DNA of 64,000 bases from Marivita hallyeonensis. Its GTDB lineage: Bacteria; Pseudomonadota; Alphaproteobacteria; Rhodobacterales; Rhodobacteraceae. The notes beneath the pieces were generated by a model. The model made no database searches, was not told the DNA's origin, and saw only the letters and a list, made by a program, of their open reading frames with translations. Of the stretch, positions 26,648-36,249 are shown piece by piece; within the stretch, counting starts at the first letter, position 1, and each line of letters opens with the position of its first letter. A program made the position numbers and the translations under genes. Location of the stretch: assembly GCF_900129875.1 (NCBI RefSeq), contig NZ_FQXC01000002.1, positions 712,415 to 776,414 of the forward strand, written 5' to 3'.

Positions 26648-27645
26648 CCGGTTGGCTGCCCAAGGATTTCTGGACCCGCAACGAGACACTGGTGGCCGGT
26701 GTCATTGCGCTTTTCTGCATCATTGCAACGCTCTCTGACCCGCGTTTCTTCACCATCACGACGGTATCCGACCTGCTGCGCGCGTCGATCGTGATCGGCA
26801 TTCTGGCCGTGGGCGCGATGCTGGTGCTGGTGTCGGGCGGGATAGACGTGAGTTTCACCGCGATTGCCGTCTTTGCGATGTATTCCTCGACAGTGCTGTT
26901 TCTCGCGATCTGGCCAGACGCGCCGTGGCCGCTGATCTTTGCGGTGTCTGTGGCGTTCGGCGCGTTTCTGGGGGCGTTCAACGGGTTTTTCATAGCGTTT
27001 CTGGGTCTGCCTACCCTCATCGTCACGCTTGGGACGTTGTCGATCTTCCGGGGGTTCCTGCTCACCTTCATCGGATCGCAGCGCATCTCGGACTTGCCGC
27101 CCGACATGCGCGATTTCTCGCGCGGGGTGCTGGCGCGGGGTACGACCGAAGCGGGCAACTTCTATTCGATCCCCTGGGCCGCTCTGGCGCTTGTGTTCGT
27201 GATCGTGCTGACGTGGTTCATTCTCAAGAAAACCATGCTGGGCCGGTCGATCTATGCCATCGGGGGCTCGGTCGAAAGCGCGCGGCGGATCGGGATCAAT
27301 GTCAAATGGACCCAGTTCTTTGTCTACGTCTATGTCGGCGCCTTGGCTGGTCTCGCAGGCATCATCCATGGTTCGGTCGGGCGCATGGCGGACCCGTTTT
27401 CGCTTGTCGGGTTGGAACTGTCGGTGATCGCCGCCGTCGTTCTGGGTGGCGCACGCCTGATCGGAGGGTACGGTACGCTGACCGGCACACTTCTGGGCGT
27501 GGCACTTATTGTGATCGTCCAAAACAGCCTGATCGTCGTTGGGATTCCCACCACATGGCAATCGGTGACTATCGGCATCCTGATCCTCTTGGGCACGGGC
27601 GTTCCGGCCTACCGGGCCAAGCGGGCCGCGGCGCGCGCGGGGTAA
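26644..27645 (+). CDS. Sugar ABC transporter permease 1
   Basis: A 333-residue RbsC-family membrane protein with 8-10 hydrophobic segments; family blocks include VLVSGGIDVSFTAIAVF, FNGFFIAFLGLPTLIVTLGTLSIFRG and GRSIYAIGGSVESARRIGI. Start overlaps the ATPase stop (ATGA). Pairs with the second permease at 27653 as a heterodimeric channel. Confidence 0.93.
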   Translation: MTGWLPKDFWTRNETLVAGVIALFCIIATLSDPRFFTITTVSDLLRASIVIGILAVGAMLVLVSGGIDVSFTAIAVFAMYSSTVLFLAIWPDAPWPLIFAVSVAFGAFLGAFNGFFIAFLGLPTLIVTLGTLSIFRGFLLTFIGSQRISDLPPDMRDFSRGVLARGTTEAGNFYSIPWAALALVFVIVLTWFILKKTMLGRSIYAIGGSVESARRIGINVKWTQFFVYVYVGALAGLAGIIHGSVGRMADPFSLVGLELSVIAAVVLGGARLIGGYGTLTGTLLGVALIVIVQNSLIVVGIPTTWQSVTIGILILLGTGVPAYRAKRAAARAG

Positions 27646-27652
27646 GACACAC

Positions 27653-28666
27653 ATGACAGACCACGCCTCCACAAAAACCATCACCTCAGCACCGGAATTC
27701 CGCTTGCTCATCATCGCCGTCTTTGTCTTCGGCCTGATGTCAGTGCTGTCGCCTGACCGGTTCCTGTCGGCGCAGAACCTGACCTCCATGGCGTTTCAGT
27801 TCCCGGAATTCGCCATCCTCGCGCTGGCCATGACCATCACCATGTTAACCGGCGGGATCGACCTTTCGGTCGTTGGTGTGGCGAACCTGTCCGCCGTGGT
27901 GGCCGCGATCATCCTGACCCAATTCGCCGACCCCGCGATGCCAGCGTCGCAATCGGTGATCTGGCTGAGCTTCGCCATTGCCGCGGCGCTTTGCATCGGG
28001 GCATTGGCCGGGTTGGTGAACGGCTGCCTTGTCGCGTTCTTCGGCTTGCCACCAATCCTGGCCACACTCGGTTCGGGCCTGGTCTTTACAGGTTTCGCCA
28101 TCGCCATGACCGGCGGCAGCGCCGTGATGGGGTTCCCGGATACGGTGGCGGTGATCGGCAATGCGCAGGTTCTCGGCATCCCGGTGCCGCTCATCCTCTT
28201 CGCGCTTCTGGCCATTGTGCTGCACCTGATCCTGACGCGGACCGCTTTTGGCCTGCGGGTCACCATGTTCGGGGCGAACCCGCTTGCTGCGCTTTACGCG
28301 GCCATCGACATCAACCGGATGCTGATCAAGGTTTACGTCATCGCAGGGCTGTTCTCGTCCGTTGCCGGGCTGATCATCATGAGCCGCGCGAACTCTGCCA
28401 AGGCCGATTACGGATCATCCTATCTGCTGCTCGCCGTGTTGATTGCCGTTCTGGGTGGCGTGAATCCCTATGGCGGCTACGGGCGGGTGATCGGCGTGGT
28501 GCTCGCGGTGCTGTCGATGCAGTTCCTGTCGAGCGGCCTAAACATGCTGCAGGTGTCCAACTTCGCGCGAGAGCTGATCTGGGGAGCATTGCTCATCCTT
28601 GTCATGGTGATCAACACCCACGCCGTCACCGCCCTGCGCGGCAGTTTTGCGAAAACACCGAAATGA
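27653..28666 (+). CDS. Sugar ABC transporter permease 2
   Basis: A 337-residue RbsC-family permease with MLTGGIDLSVVGVANLSAVVAAI, VNGCLVAFFGLPPILATLGSGLVFTG and a C-terminal hydrophobic run. Seven bases after permease 1. Two different permeases per importer are usual for some sugar and rhamnose/AI-2-type systems. Confidence 0.93.
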   Translation: MTDHASTKTITSAPEFRLLIIAVFVFGLMSVLSPDRFLSAQNLTSMAFQFPEFAILALAMTITMLTGGIDLSVVGVANLSAVVAAIILTQFADPAMPASQSVIWLSFAIAAALCIGALAGLVNGCLVAFFGLPPILATLGSGLVFTGFAIAMTGGSAVMGFPDTVAVIGNAQVLGIPVPLILFALLAIVLHLILTRTAFGLRVTMFGANPLAALYAAIDINRMLIKVYVIAGLFSSVAGLIIMSRANSAKADYGSSYLLLAVLIAVLGGVNPYGGYGRVIGVVLAVLSMQFLSSGLNMLQVSNFARELIWGALLILVMVINTHAVTALRGSFAKTPK

Positions 28667-28696
28667 AGACCGCATCCTGATCGAGGGGAGGACAAG

Positions 28697-29698
28697 ATGA
28701 AGAAGATACTCAACAAACCCGAAGACTACGTGGATGAGATGCTCGCGGGGCTGACTGCCGCGCATCCTGAATACTACCGTCTGCACGGCGACAGCGGCAA
28801 GGTCGTGGCGCGGGCCAAGACCGGCAAAGACGGTAAGGTCGGGATCGTGACCGGCGGCGGATCAGGCCATCTACCCGTGTTCACCGGCTACGTGGGCGAA
28901 GGGCTTCTTGATGCCTGCGCTATCGGTGACGTGTTCGCCTCCCCTTCTGCCGAACAGATGGCAGACGCCATTCGCGCCGCCGACAGCGGTGCAGGCGTGT
29001 TGCGGCTTTACGGCAATTACGGCGGCGACGTGATGAACTTCGACATGGCCGGAGAACTGGTCGAGTTCGAGGATATCACCTGCACCACGGTGCTTCTGGC
29101 CGACGATGTCGCCTCCGCCCCGCCGGAGGAAGCCGAGAAGCGCCGGGGCGTTGCGGGTATGGTCTACGCGTTCAAGATGGCAGGCGCTGCCGCCGAAGAA
29201 GGCCGCGACCTTGAGGGCGTGACCACCGTCGCCCAGAAAGCCGCTGACGCCTGCCGCTCCATCGGCGCGGCGCTCTCGCCCTGCACGGTGCCGCAAGCAG
29301 GCAAACCGACCTTCGAGATCGCCGAAGACGAGATGGAAATGGGCATGGGCATCCATGGCGAACCCGGCGTCTGGCGCGGAACGCTGCAGACGGCGGATGA
29401 GATCGCGGGAGAGATGATGGATCGCCTGCTGGCCGACATGCCTTTGGCAAGCGGTGACCGCGTGTCTGTCATGGTCAACTCGCTGGGTGCGACCCCACCG
29501 GAAGAGCTCTACATCCTCTACCGCATCGTCAAAACCCGGCTCGAAGACGCGGGCGCGACCATCGTTATGCCACTTGTGGGCCGCTATGCCACCTCCATGG
29601 AAATGGCGGGCGTGTCCTTTACGCTGTGCAAGCTGGATGACGAGTTGGAGAAGCTGCTGAACGCGCCGTGCGATTGCGCTTTCTGGAGGGTCGGATGA
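28697..29698 (+). CDS. dhaK: Dihydroxyacetone kinase-like subunit DhaK
   Basis: A 333-residue DhaK-domain protein: VTGGGSGHLPVFTGYVGEGLLDA, GNYGGDVMNFDMA and GMGIHGEPG. The histidine at about residue 220 in the last motif is the one that covalently holds the carbonyl substrate in DhaK. Together with DhaL it phosphorylates dihydroxyacetone or, in related catabolic operons, tetruloses. No DhaM phosphotransfer gene is present, which fits the ATP-dependent form. AGGGGAGGACAAG sits just before the ATG. Confidence 0.92.
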   Translation: MKKILNKPEDYVDEMLAGLTAAHPEYYRLHGDSGKVVARAKTGKDGKVGIVTGGGSGHLPVFTGYVGEGLLDACAIGDVFASPSAEQMADAIRAADSGAGVLRLYGNYGGDVMNFDMAGELVEFEDITCTTVLLADDVASAPPEEAEKRRGVAGMVYAFKMAGAAAEEGRDLEGVTTVAQKAADACRSIGAALSPCTVPQAGKPTFEIAEDEMEMGMGIHGEPGVWRGTLQTADEIAGEMMDRLLADMPLASGDRVSVMVNSLGATPPEELYILYRIVKTRLEDAGATIVMPLVGRYATSMEMAGVSFTLCKLDDELEKLLNAPCDCAFWRVG

Positions 29699-30294
29699 CC
29701 ATCACCCGCGACACGCTTCTAGCCGCCATCGACCGCATCGCGGCGGCCATGGAGCGCGACTTCGACATGCTCAACGCCGCCGACGGCGCGCTTGGAGATG
29801 GCGATCTCGGTGTCACCATGACCCGTGGTATGCGCGCTATCCTGGCGATGAAGGACGATCTTCCCGACGATGTCGGCATGGCGCTGTTCCAATGTGCGCA
29901 GGCGTTCACCAAATCGTCCGGGTCCTCCTACGGGACGCTAATGGCGACTGGGCTGATGAGCGCCGCCAAAACCTTGCGGGGCCAAGAGGCAATTGATCAC
30001 GCCGCCGTACCAGATCTCATTGCAGGCGCGCGGGACAAGATGAAAGAGCGCGGTAAGGCCGAACTTGGCGGCAAAACCGTGCTGGACAGTCTCGACTACG
30101 TTGCGAAAGCCACAGAAGGAGCCGACGACATGTCCACCGCCGCAGCCGACGCCGTGGACAAGGCACTCGATGACTTCCGCGACAAACCCGCCACCGTCGG
30201 CCGCGCGCGAATCTTCGGTGAGAAAAGCGTCGGAATGGACGATCCGGGGATGTTGGCGATGCAGCGCGTGGTCAAGGCAGCGGTGGACAGGTAG
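29695..30294 (+). CDS. dhaL: Dihydroxyacetone kinase-like subunit DhaL (nucleotide-binding)
   Basis: A 199-residue DhaL-domain protein. The Mg-ADP binding aspartates are in LNAADGALGDGDLGVTM (about residues 25-42); SSGSSYGTLMATGLM and GRARIFGEKSVGMDDPG are also typical. The ATG at 29695 overlaps the dhaK stop, so the two subunits are coupled. Last gene of the (+) arm of the sugar cluster. Confidence 0.92.
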   Translation: MTITRDTLLAAIDRIAAAMERDFDMLNAADGALGDGDLGVTMTRGMRAILAMKDDLPDDVGMALFQCAQAFTKSSGSSYGTLMATGLMSAAKTLRGQEAIDHAAVPDLIAGARDKMKERGKAELGGKTVLDSLDYVAKATEGADDMSTAAADAVDKALDDFRDKPATVGRARIFGEKSVGMDDPGMLAMQRVVKAAVDR

Positions 30295-30335
30295 ATGCGT
30301 TCCATCACGAGAAGAACAGCCGACAAAGCCAGTCT

Positions 30336-30890
30336 TCAGAACAGCGGTCCGTACTTCCAGTTGTCGGCGTCCGGTGTCACCGCATCAAGATCGTAATCCG
30401 CGCCCTGCAGCCGCTTTGCGATCTCCAGCCCGTCTTTGGCAGCCTGATCGACATATTCGCGCCCAAGCGTTTCGTCCTGCGCAACGCCATGACCACGCAT
30501 GAGGTCCAGACCGTAGTTGAACTTGCCGACGGGATCGCCCGCCTCAGCCGCCCGGCGGTCCCATTCTGCTGACGCATCAGGATTGTATTCGCCGCCCAAG
30601 CCGTTGTTCTCAAGCTGGCTCATCCAGGTCATCGCCTTTGTGTACCCCGCTTCTGCGCAACGTTGTGTCAACTCTCGGGCCAGTTCGAAGTTGTCATTCT
30701 TCGTGACGTTGATCCCAAGCGAACAGGTGATGGAGTCAATCACACCCATCTCGATCTTGCGCGTGAGCATCTCGCGCCCAGTGTCTTGCGGGTTCAGGAT
30801 CCCGAGGTCGTCTTCAACCGTGGCGGGAGGATCCGCAAAGGCTACGCTGGCGATCATAGTGACTGACATAGCTACAAAAAGGTTGGTCAT
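30336..30890 (-). CDS. Secreted Sel1-like repeat protein
   Basis: A 184-residue protein with a signal peptide (MTNLFVAMSVTMIASVAFA) and at least two Sel1/TPR-like helical repeats, around AMTWMSQLENNGLGGEY and GKFNYGLDLMRGHGVAQDE. Two cysteines (in SITCSLG and TQRCAEAG) may form a disulfide. Convergent with dhaL, 41 bp apart. Function unknown; probably a periplasmic scaffold or binding protein. Confidence 0.75.
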   Translation of the reverse strand: MTNLFVAMSVTMIASVAFADPPATVEDDLGILNPQDTGREMLTRKIEMGVIDSITCSLGINVTKNDNFELARELTQRCAEAGYTKAMTWMSQLENNGLGGEYNPDASAEWDRRAAEAGDPVGKFNYGLDLMRGHGVAQDETLGREYVDQAAKDGLEIAKRLQGADYDLDAVTPDADNWKYGPLF

Positions 30891-30989
30891 ATCGGTGCCT
30901 CCGCACGGCTACTCTACCAGCGCGCCTTTCACGGGTCACCATGACCAAGGTCGCAGACGAGTGTCCCAATCGTGCCGCGCTTCAGTTCT

Positions 30990-32069
30990 CTATACCAATG
31001 GGTCCTCACCACCGTAATGCCGATCCGGGTAATCCGCATGCAGTGCCTGATCCGCTTCGGAAAACCGCGGTCGGGCGAAATTGTGCTGGTGCCAGTAAGG
31101 ATAGATCAACGGCAGGCGGCTGACATCGTTCAGGCGGGTCAGTTCCTCGTCCGAGAGTTTCAGATCGACCGCTCGGAAATTGCGCTCGAACTGGTCCGGA
31201 ACGCGACCGCCGACCACCAGGGAGGCCACCGCCGGTCGCGTCAACAACCATGCCAAGGCGACCTGCGCCGCTTCGACGTCATGCGCTTCACCGATTTCGA
31301 CCAAAACATCCACGATATCCCACAACCGATCCATGTCGCGGATCGGCGGTTCGTCCCATCCCGCCGCTTGCCGCGACCCTTCGGCCGGACCGGAGTCGCG
31401 CCGGTGTTTGCCGGAGAGTAATCCCGCGGCCAGCGGGGACCAGACCTGCACGCCCAGCCCTTGATCAACGGAAAGTGGCAGCAATTCGTATTCCGCCTCG
31501 CGTGCCTCGATGGTGTAATGGATCTGCTGCGAAACGAAACGGCTCGCATGGCTGGGCGCGGCGGCGAGGGACTTCATGATCTGCCACGCCGAGTAGTTGG
31601 AACACCCAACATAGCGCACCTTGCCCTGCTGGATCAGCGTATCGAGCGCCGCCAGTTTCTCCTCGACCGGAGTCAGACCATCCCATTCGTGCATGTAATA
31701 GAGGTCAATGTGGTCAGTGCGCAGCCGCTTGAGCGATCGCTCACATTCGCGGATCAGATGCCAGCGCGACACGCCCTCGTCATTTGGCCCCTCCCCGATC
31801 GGCATGCGCGCCTTCGACGTCACCATGATGTCGTCATACCGGCCTTCCAGCACTTCGCCGAGGATCTCTTCCGACAAGCCGGTGGAGTACATGTTGGCGG
31901 TGTCGAACATGTTCACGCCATGGTCGATGCAGGTGTCCACCAGCCGCCGCGCCTCGTCCACTCCCTGACTGGCGGTGCGCCCGAACGCCCCGCGTCCGCC
32001 AAAGGTGAACGTGCCCATGGTGATGACCGAGATCTTCAGCCCGGTGCGACCCAAAGTGCGATATTCCAT
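30990..32069 (-). CDS. Aldo/keto reductase
   Basis: A 359-residue AKR barrel. Catalytic-tetrad regions are visible: the Asp/Tyr segment NMFDTANMYSTGLSEEILGEVL, the lysine in VTSKARMP, and the histidine in DLYYMHEWD. The cofactor-end segment has VASLVVGGRVPDQFERN. NADPH-dependent reduction of an aldehyde or ketone. Last gene of the mtnK operon; a fitting job is reduction of the aldehyde released by the FucA-like aldolase. That role is inference. AGGGGGGAG lies before the ATG. Confidence 0.88.
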   Translation of the reverse strand: MEYRTLGRTGLKISVITMGTFTFGGRGAFGRTASQGVDEARRLVDTCIDHGVNMFDTANMYSTGLSEEILGEVLEGRYDDIMVTSKARMPIGEGPNDEGVSRWHLIRECERSLKRLRTDHIDLYYMHEWDGLTPVEEKLAALDTLIQQGKVRYVGCSNYSAWQIMKSLAAAPSHASRFVSQQIHYTIEAREAEYELLPLSVDQGLGVQVWSPLAAGLLSGKHRRDSGPAEGSRQAAGWDEPPIRDMDRLWDIVDVLVEIGEAHDVEAAQVALAWLLTRPAVASLVVGGRVPDQFERNFRAVDLKLSDEELTRLNDVSRLPLIYPYWHQHNFARPRFSEADQALHADYPDRHYGGEDPLV

Positions 32070-32079
32070 GATCTCCCCC

Positions 32080-32760
32080 CTAGTCCGTGGTCTCGCCGGT
32101 GTGACGCGGCCCGTAAGACTGAAACGCGTCCATCACCTCTGCAATCTCGTCATCACTCAGGATGTGCGGCGCGCCGCCGATGCTGCTGAAAAGATAGGTG
32201 CGTGCCAGCGTCTCCAATTCCTCAAGACGCCACCGCGCCTTCTCGACAGTCTCGCCCAGCACCGTGGCCCCGTGATTGGCCATCAGACAGCCGTGCCGAT
32301 CCTGCATGATCTCGGCCATGTTTGCACAAAGTTCGGGACTGCCAAAGAGCGCATAGTCCGCAAGGGGCACATCATTCCCGCCAAACGCCGCGATCATGTA
32401 ATGGCACGCCGGGATCTTGCGCCGTTGCACTGCCAGGACGCTGCAATAGGGCGGGTGTGCGTGCAGAACCACGGGCATGTCGGGGCGCGCGCGGTGCATG
32501 CCCTGGTGAAACGGCCACTCGGTCGACGGCTTGGGTCCAGTCTCCGATGGCGGTTCGTCGAGTGGGATCGTCACCAGTGACGCGGGCGTCAATTCTTCAT
32601 ACGGCACGCCTGACGGGGTGATCAGGATGCCCCTGTCGATCCGGGCCGAAATATTGCCGGAAGTGCCCTGATTGAGATGCCGATCGTTCATCCACAGGCA
32701 CGCGTCAATCAGGGTCTGACGCGTTTCGGTATTGTCCGGCAAAGGGGCGGCGGGCGTCAT
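32080..32760 (-). CDS. FucA-like class II aldolase (5-thio/5-deoxyribulose 1-phosphate aldolase candidate)
   Basis: A 226-residue class II aldolase close in pattern to L-fuculose-1-phosphate aldolase: NQGTSGNIS, catalytic glutamate in STEWPFHQG, zinc histidines in VLHAHPPYCS and ANHGAT, then HYMIAAFGGND and the C-terminal YGPR. In the known 'DHAP shunt' a FucA-like aldolase splits 5-methylthioribulose-1-P or 5-deoxyribulose-1-P to DHAP plus an aldehyde. MtnB dehydratase belongs to the same superfamily, but no mtnC/mtnD is present, favouring an aldolase. Start overlaps the SorC stop. Confidence 0.85.
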   Translation of the reverse strand: MTPAAPLPDNTETRQTLIDACLWMNDRHLNQGTSGNISARIDRGILITPSGVPYEELTPASLVTIPLDEPPSETGPKPSTEWPFHQGMHRARPDMPVVLHAHPPYCSVLAVQRRKIPACHYMIAAFGGNDVPLADYALFGSPELCANMAEIMQDRHGCLMANHGATVLGETVEKARWRLEELETLARTYLFSSIGGAPHILSDDEIAEVMDAFQSYGPRHTGETTD

Positions 32761-33755
32761 GCCGCCAAGTCCATCAAATCTTCGGCGACACTGGTGCTGG
32801 TCGCGAGATGCGTCACAAACCCGCCAAGCAGTGCGGCTCGGGCTGACCGGGCGCGCCCGGGACCCGCCGCCACGAGAAGCGCCATATCCTTGCCTTTCAT
32901 CTGGTCGAGCGACACGCCGATCATCCGCTCTTCCACCTCGGCCACGACAGGTTGCCCGGCGCCATCGATCAGCCGCGCGCAGATCACACCTTCCGCGCCT
33001 TTCTCGCGATACGCCGCAATGTCGTCCGGGCTGAGAATACCGCTACGAACGACGTGCGCGTCAGCATCACAGGTCCCACAGGCCAATACGGTCTTGTTGC
33101 AGGTCGCCAAAGCTTCAAGCTGTGCCTTGACGACCGGTTCCTCGCACAGCGCGTCGCGCAGTTCTTTGTTCGACAGGATCAGCGGCACGTGCAGGTTGAT
33201 GCATTGCCCACCCAGTTTTTGCGCCAGCATCGCCGTGCAGGCCTCTGCCGCGAACCCAAGCGCGGCCGGGCGCGAGCCGAGCAGTTGGATCACCGTTAGA
33301 TCGGGCACGAGATGCTGCGGCACCTGTTGCGCCATCTGGTAGACCGTCGCTCCCCAGGACACGCCCAGCCGATCCCCCGGTTCCAGCAACCGTGGCAACC
33401 AATCCGCCGCCGCGCGCGTGACGCGACCGGCGCCGTCGGGATCCTCGGGGTTGTCGGGCACGACCAATGCCTCGGTCAGCCCGTAGGTGGTGCAGAGCTC
33501 TGCCGCCAGCCGGTGTCCCCGGAACACATCGCTGTCCAGATGCACCCGCACCCAGCCGCGTGCGCGGGCCTCGTTCAGGTAATTCACCACCGACGCCCGA
33601 CTGATCCGCATACGGGCGGCGATGTCGTTCTGGTTCAGCCCGTCGTGGTAATAGAGCCAGGCTGCCTCGATGAAGGGCGTGTCGTCACGAACGGGCAAAC
33701 GGGTCGCGTCGACGACACCGCGTGGTTTGGCCAATGAAGGTGCCGGGGCCGCCAT
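32757..33755 (-). CDS. SorC-family transcriptional regulator
   Basis: A 332-residue SorC-type protein. HTH around LNQNDIAARMRISRASVVNYLNEARARGWV (about residues 39-68), then a sugar-phosphate domain with GVSWGATVYQMAQQV and SNKELRDALCEEPVV. It lies inside the mtnK-mtnA operon and probably senses a phosphorylated (thio)pentulose. The likely site is the palindrome at 36184-36198. Confidence 0.9.
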   Translation of the reverse strand: MAAPAPSLAKPRGVVDATRLPVRDDTPFIEAAWLYYHDGLNQNDIAARMRISRASVVNYLNEARARGWVRVHLDSDVFRGHRLAAELCTTYGLTEALVVPDNPEDPDGAGRVTRAAADWLPRLLEPGDRLGVSWGATVYQMAQQVPQHLVPDLTVIQLLGSRPAALGFAAEACTAMLAQKLGGQCINLHVPLILSNKELRDALCEEPVVKAQLEALATCNKTVLACGTCDADAHVVRSGILSPDDIAAYREKGAEGVICARLIDGAGQPVVAEVEERMIGVSLDQMKGKDMALLVAAGPGRARSARAALLGGFVTHLATSTSVAEDLMDLAA

Positions 33756-33758
33756 GCC

Positions 33759-34862
33759 CTACTCGGCCGCCTGAGCGAAATCCGGGAACAGCGCGGCAAG
33801 CCCCTCTTCCGACGCTGCACAAACACCTCGTTCGGTGATCAGCCCGGTCACCAGACGGTTGGGGGTCACGTCAAAAGCCGGATTGCCACCGGGCGTGCCT
33901 TCGGGCGTGACGCGAACGGTGCCGATCTCACCGGCCTCCGTCACGCCCTGAATATGCGTTATCTCTTGCGCATCGCGCTCCTCGATGGGGATCTCTGCTA
34001 CCCCGCCGCTCACCGTCCAATCGATGGTCGGCGATGGAAGGGCGACGTAGAACGGCACGCCATTGTCATGCGCCGCCAGCGCTTTGAGGTACGTGCCGAT
34101 CTTGTTGCACACGTCGCCCCGCCGGGTCGTGCGGTCGGTGCCGGTGATGACCATGTCGACCATCCCATGCTGCATCAGATGCCCGCCCGCATTGTCGGTG
34201 ATATAGGTGTGCGGAACGCCGTGTTTGCCAAGCTCCCACGAGGTCAGCGCGCCTTGATTGCGCGGGCGCGTTTCATCGACCCAGACGTGCAAGGCGATGC
34301 CCGCATCATGCGCCTGGTACATCGGGCTGGTCGCGGTGCCCCAGTCCACTGTCGCCAGCCAACCCGCGTTGCAGTGGGTGAGCAAGCGCACCGGTTCGCC
34401 GGCGGGCTTCTTGGCGGCGATATCGCGGATCAGGGCCAACCCATGTTCACCGATCCGGCGGTTGATCTCGACATCCTCGTCGGCAATCTCGTGCGCGAGC
34501 TGCAGGGCCGCTGCCGCGCGATCGCTCTCGGGCAAGGGTCGCAGCGCCGCGCGACACCGATCCAGCGCCCAGCGCAGATTGATGGCGGTGGGCCGGGTCT
34601 TTTCAAGAAAGGTCCAGGCCGCATCCATGTTGGCGTCTGACGAGTTTTCGGCCATCGCCAGCGCCATGCCATAGGCCGCCGTGGCGCCGATCAGCGGTGC
34701 ACCACGCACCCGCATCTGGTAGATCGCATCGGCGAAGTCCTGCATCGTCGCCACTGGCACGACACGAAAATCGTGCGGCAACCAACGCTGGTCGATGATC
34801 TCCAGAACGTCCTTTTCGGCGTTCCACCAGAGGGATCGGTAGTGTGTGCCATCGATCTTCAT
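33759..34862 (-). CDS. mtnA: 5-methylthioribose-1-phosphate isomerase
   Basis: A 367-residue MtnA/eIF2B-like protein. [17 protein letters not shown], the catalytic cysteine in [16 protein letters not shown] (about residue 163) and the catalytic aspartate in [18 protein letters not shown] (about residue 243) are present. It converts methylthioribose-1-P (or 5-deoxyribose-1-P) to the ribulose isomer. Start overlaps the mtnK stop (ATGA), consistent with consecutive steps. Confidence 0.95.
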   Translation of the reverse strand: MKIDGTHYRSLWWNAEKDVLEIIDQRWLPHDFRVVPVATMQDFADAIYQMRVRGAPLIGATAAYGMALAMAENSSDANMDAAWTFLEKTRPTAINLRWALDRCRAALRPLPESDRAAAALQLAHEIADEDVEINRRIGEHGLALIRDIAAKKPAGEPVRLLTHCNAGWLATVDWGTATSPMYQAHDAGIALHVWVDETRPRNQGALTSWELGKHGVPHTYITDNAGGHLMQHGMVDMVITGTDRTTRRGDVCNKIGTYLKALAAHDNGVPFYVALPSPTIDWTVSGGVAEIPIEERDAQEITHIQGVTEAGEIGTVRVTPEGTPGGNPAFDVTPNRLVTGLITERGVCAASEEGLAALFPDFAQAAE

Positions 34863-36118
34863 AGAACGTCCTTTCCGTTGAATTCGCGCGCCATGTTACA
34901 GACGTCTTCCGCACCGGCGAGCGTGTCTGCCGCATGGATCAGTGCAGCGCCCATCATCAGATTGCGTGCCTCCAAAGGAGCGCGGACCGTCGTATCGGCG
35001 ATCTCTTCGAAATCCGCGTTATGGGCAAGCGACAGACACCGCCGGTGCATCTCGATCCCGCAAACCGCCCAGGCGTCCCGCCAGACGCCCGCAAGCACCG
35101 CATCGCAGGCCGGAGAACTGTCGTGTCCCTGATCTTCGAAAAGGGCCGCCGGGTAGAGGATCCCGGTCCGTTCGGTTTTCCAAAGGTGCCGAAACTCGCT
35201 CTCAAACACGGCGCACACCTGCGTGATGACCCCGAGGATCCACTCCTGATAGGCCGCCAGATCATCGCCGCGATGCGCCGGTTGACTAAAATACGCCATG
35301 AGGAAGTTCGCGCAGAGCATGCCGATGTCAAAACCCATAGGCCCGTATTGTGCGAACTCGGGATCGATCACCCGGCTGTCGCTGCCCGTCGACATGATCG
35401 ACCCGGAATGCAAATCCCCATGCACCATGGTTTCGGTGTTCGACACGAACCGCTGCAACGCCTGCTGCGCCTTGACCTTCAAACCGACATCCGCGCGCAG
35501 CTTGGCCACCACCGGGTCAAGCCCGTCGGTGTGGTTGTTCATCTCGGCGTCGTAATACGGGTCGGTGAACACAAGCGATTCGGTGATTGCCGGGATTTCC
35601 ACGTTTCCCGCAAACAGCGCCACATCCGCTTTCTTGTCGGGACTGGCCATCGACAACTCGGACCCGCGAAACGCGGTTCGGGCGCAGTAGCGACCGAGGA
35701 ATTCGGCCAGCCCGCCCACGCGTTCCCCCGCGATAAGCTTGCGGCGCAGAATGACATGCGGGGAGAGGTACTCCATCACGATGAGCGCCTGCGTCTCGTC
35801 GAAATAGTAGAGCTCCGGCACGGACCCCGGATCCCGCGCCGCCTGACGTGTAAGCGCGTGGTACTCATAGAACGCGCGGTACAGTGGCAATGGCCAGCTG
35901 TCCCCGACCAACCGCACATAGGGCAAGGCCTGTTTCACGATGGCCGCGCCGTTTGGTCCGCTGACGATGAAAACCAGATTGAGGTTGCCGTCACCAACCT
36001 CCTGCACCTGCCATACCGATGGGTCCGGCCCGACCTTTCCGGCCAGAACCTCGACGCTGCTCAGCCGGTTTGGAAGTGTCTCAACAGTCAGCGCCTCATA
36101 CGCGGAACGTGCGTCCAT
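34859..36118 (-). CDS. mtnK: 5-methylthioribose kinase
   Basis: A 419-residue kinase of the choline-kinase-like fold. [10 protein letters not shown] with a following VKQALPYVR (ATP lysine), the catalytic [10 protein letters not shown] and the metal-binding [15 protein letters not shown] match MtnK. It phosphorylates methylthioribose at C1; 5-deoxyribose is a known alternative substrate for relatives. First gene of the (-) operon; GGGGGAGG precedes the ATG. Confidence 0.95.
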   Translation of the reverse strand: MDARSAYEALTVETLPNRLSSVEVLAGKVGPDPSVWQVQEVGDGNLNLVFIVSGPNGAAIVKQALPYVRLVGDSWPLPLYRAFYEYHALTRQAARDPGSVPELYYFDETQALIVMEYLSPHVILRRKLIAGERVGGLAEFLGRYCARTAFRGSELSMASPDKKADVALFAGNVEIPAITESLVFTDPYYDAEMNNHTDGLDPVVAKLRADVGLKVKAQQALQRFVSNTETMVHGDLHSGSIMSTGSDSRVIDPEFAQYGPMGFDIGMLCANFLMAYFSQPAHRGDDLAAYQEWILGVITQVCAVFESEFRHLWKTERTGILYPAALFEDQGHDSSPACDAVLAGVWRDAWAVCGIEMHRRCLSLAHNADFEEIADTTVRAPLEARNLMMGAALIHAADTLAGAEDVCNMAREFNGKDVL

Positions 36119-36172
36119 TGGCGGCCTCCCCCTTCTGCAATCATCTCCCTCTTACGCATGGGTAGCTGGCAA

Positions 36173-36200
36173 ATTATACTTATGTCAAACCATTTGACAA
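36173..36200 (-). promoter_or_regulatory. Promoter of the mtnK operon
   Basis: On the (-) strand TTGTCA (36200-36195), 16-nt spacer, TATAAT (36178-36173), about 55 bp before mtnK. A TTGACA (36194-36199) on the (+) strand is a possible -35 for the importer, but its -10 is weak. Confidence 0.6.
36184..36198. promoter_or_regulatory. Palindromic operator candidate between mtnK and the importer
   Basis: GTCAAA-cca-TTTGAC: perfect 6-bp arms and a 3-nt spacer. It occupies the spacer and -35 of the mtnK promoter and the possible -35 of the (+) promoter, so one regulator could control both directions. The SorC protein at 32757-33755 is the likely binder. Confidence 0.6.
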
Positions 36201-36249
36201 ATGTATTCAGACACGCCTACCGTGATCGTCACCAAGAGGGAGGACAGGG

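Noticed and set aside
17279..28666. Autoinducer-2 (Lsr) uptake and processing system
   Set aside because: SorC regulator, FGGY kinase and RbsB-type importer are shared with lsr, but the kinase looks pentulose-type, lsrF/lsrG are absent, and E1/E2, epimerase and DhaKL do not belong to lsr.
32080..32760. MtnB (methylthioribulose-1-phosphate dehydratase)
   Set aside because: Same superfamily and context, but the pattern (EWPFH, HYMIAAFGGN, C-terminal YG-R) follows FucA aldolases and mtnC/mtnD are not present.
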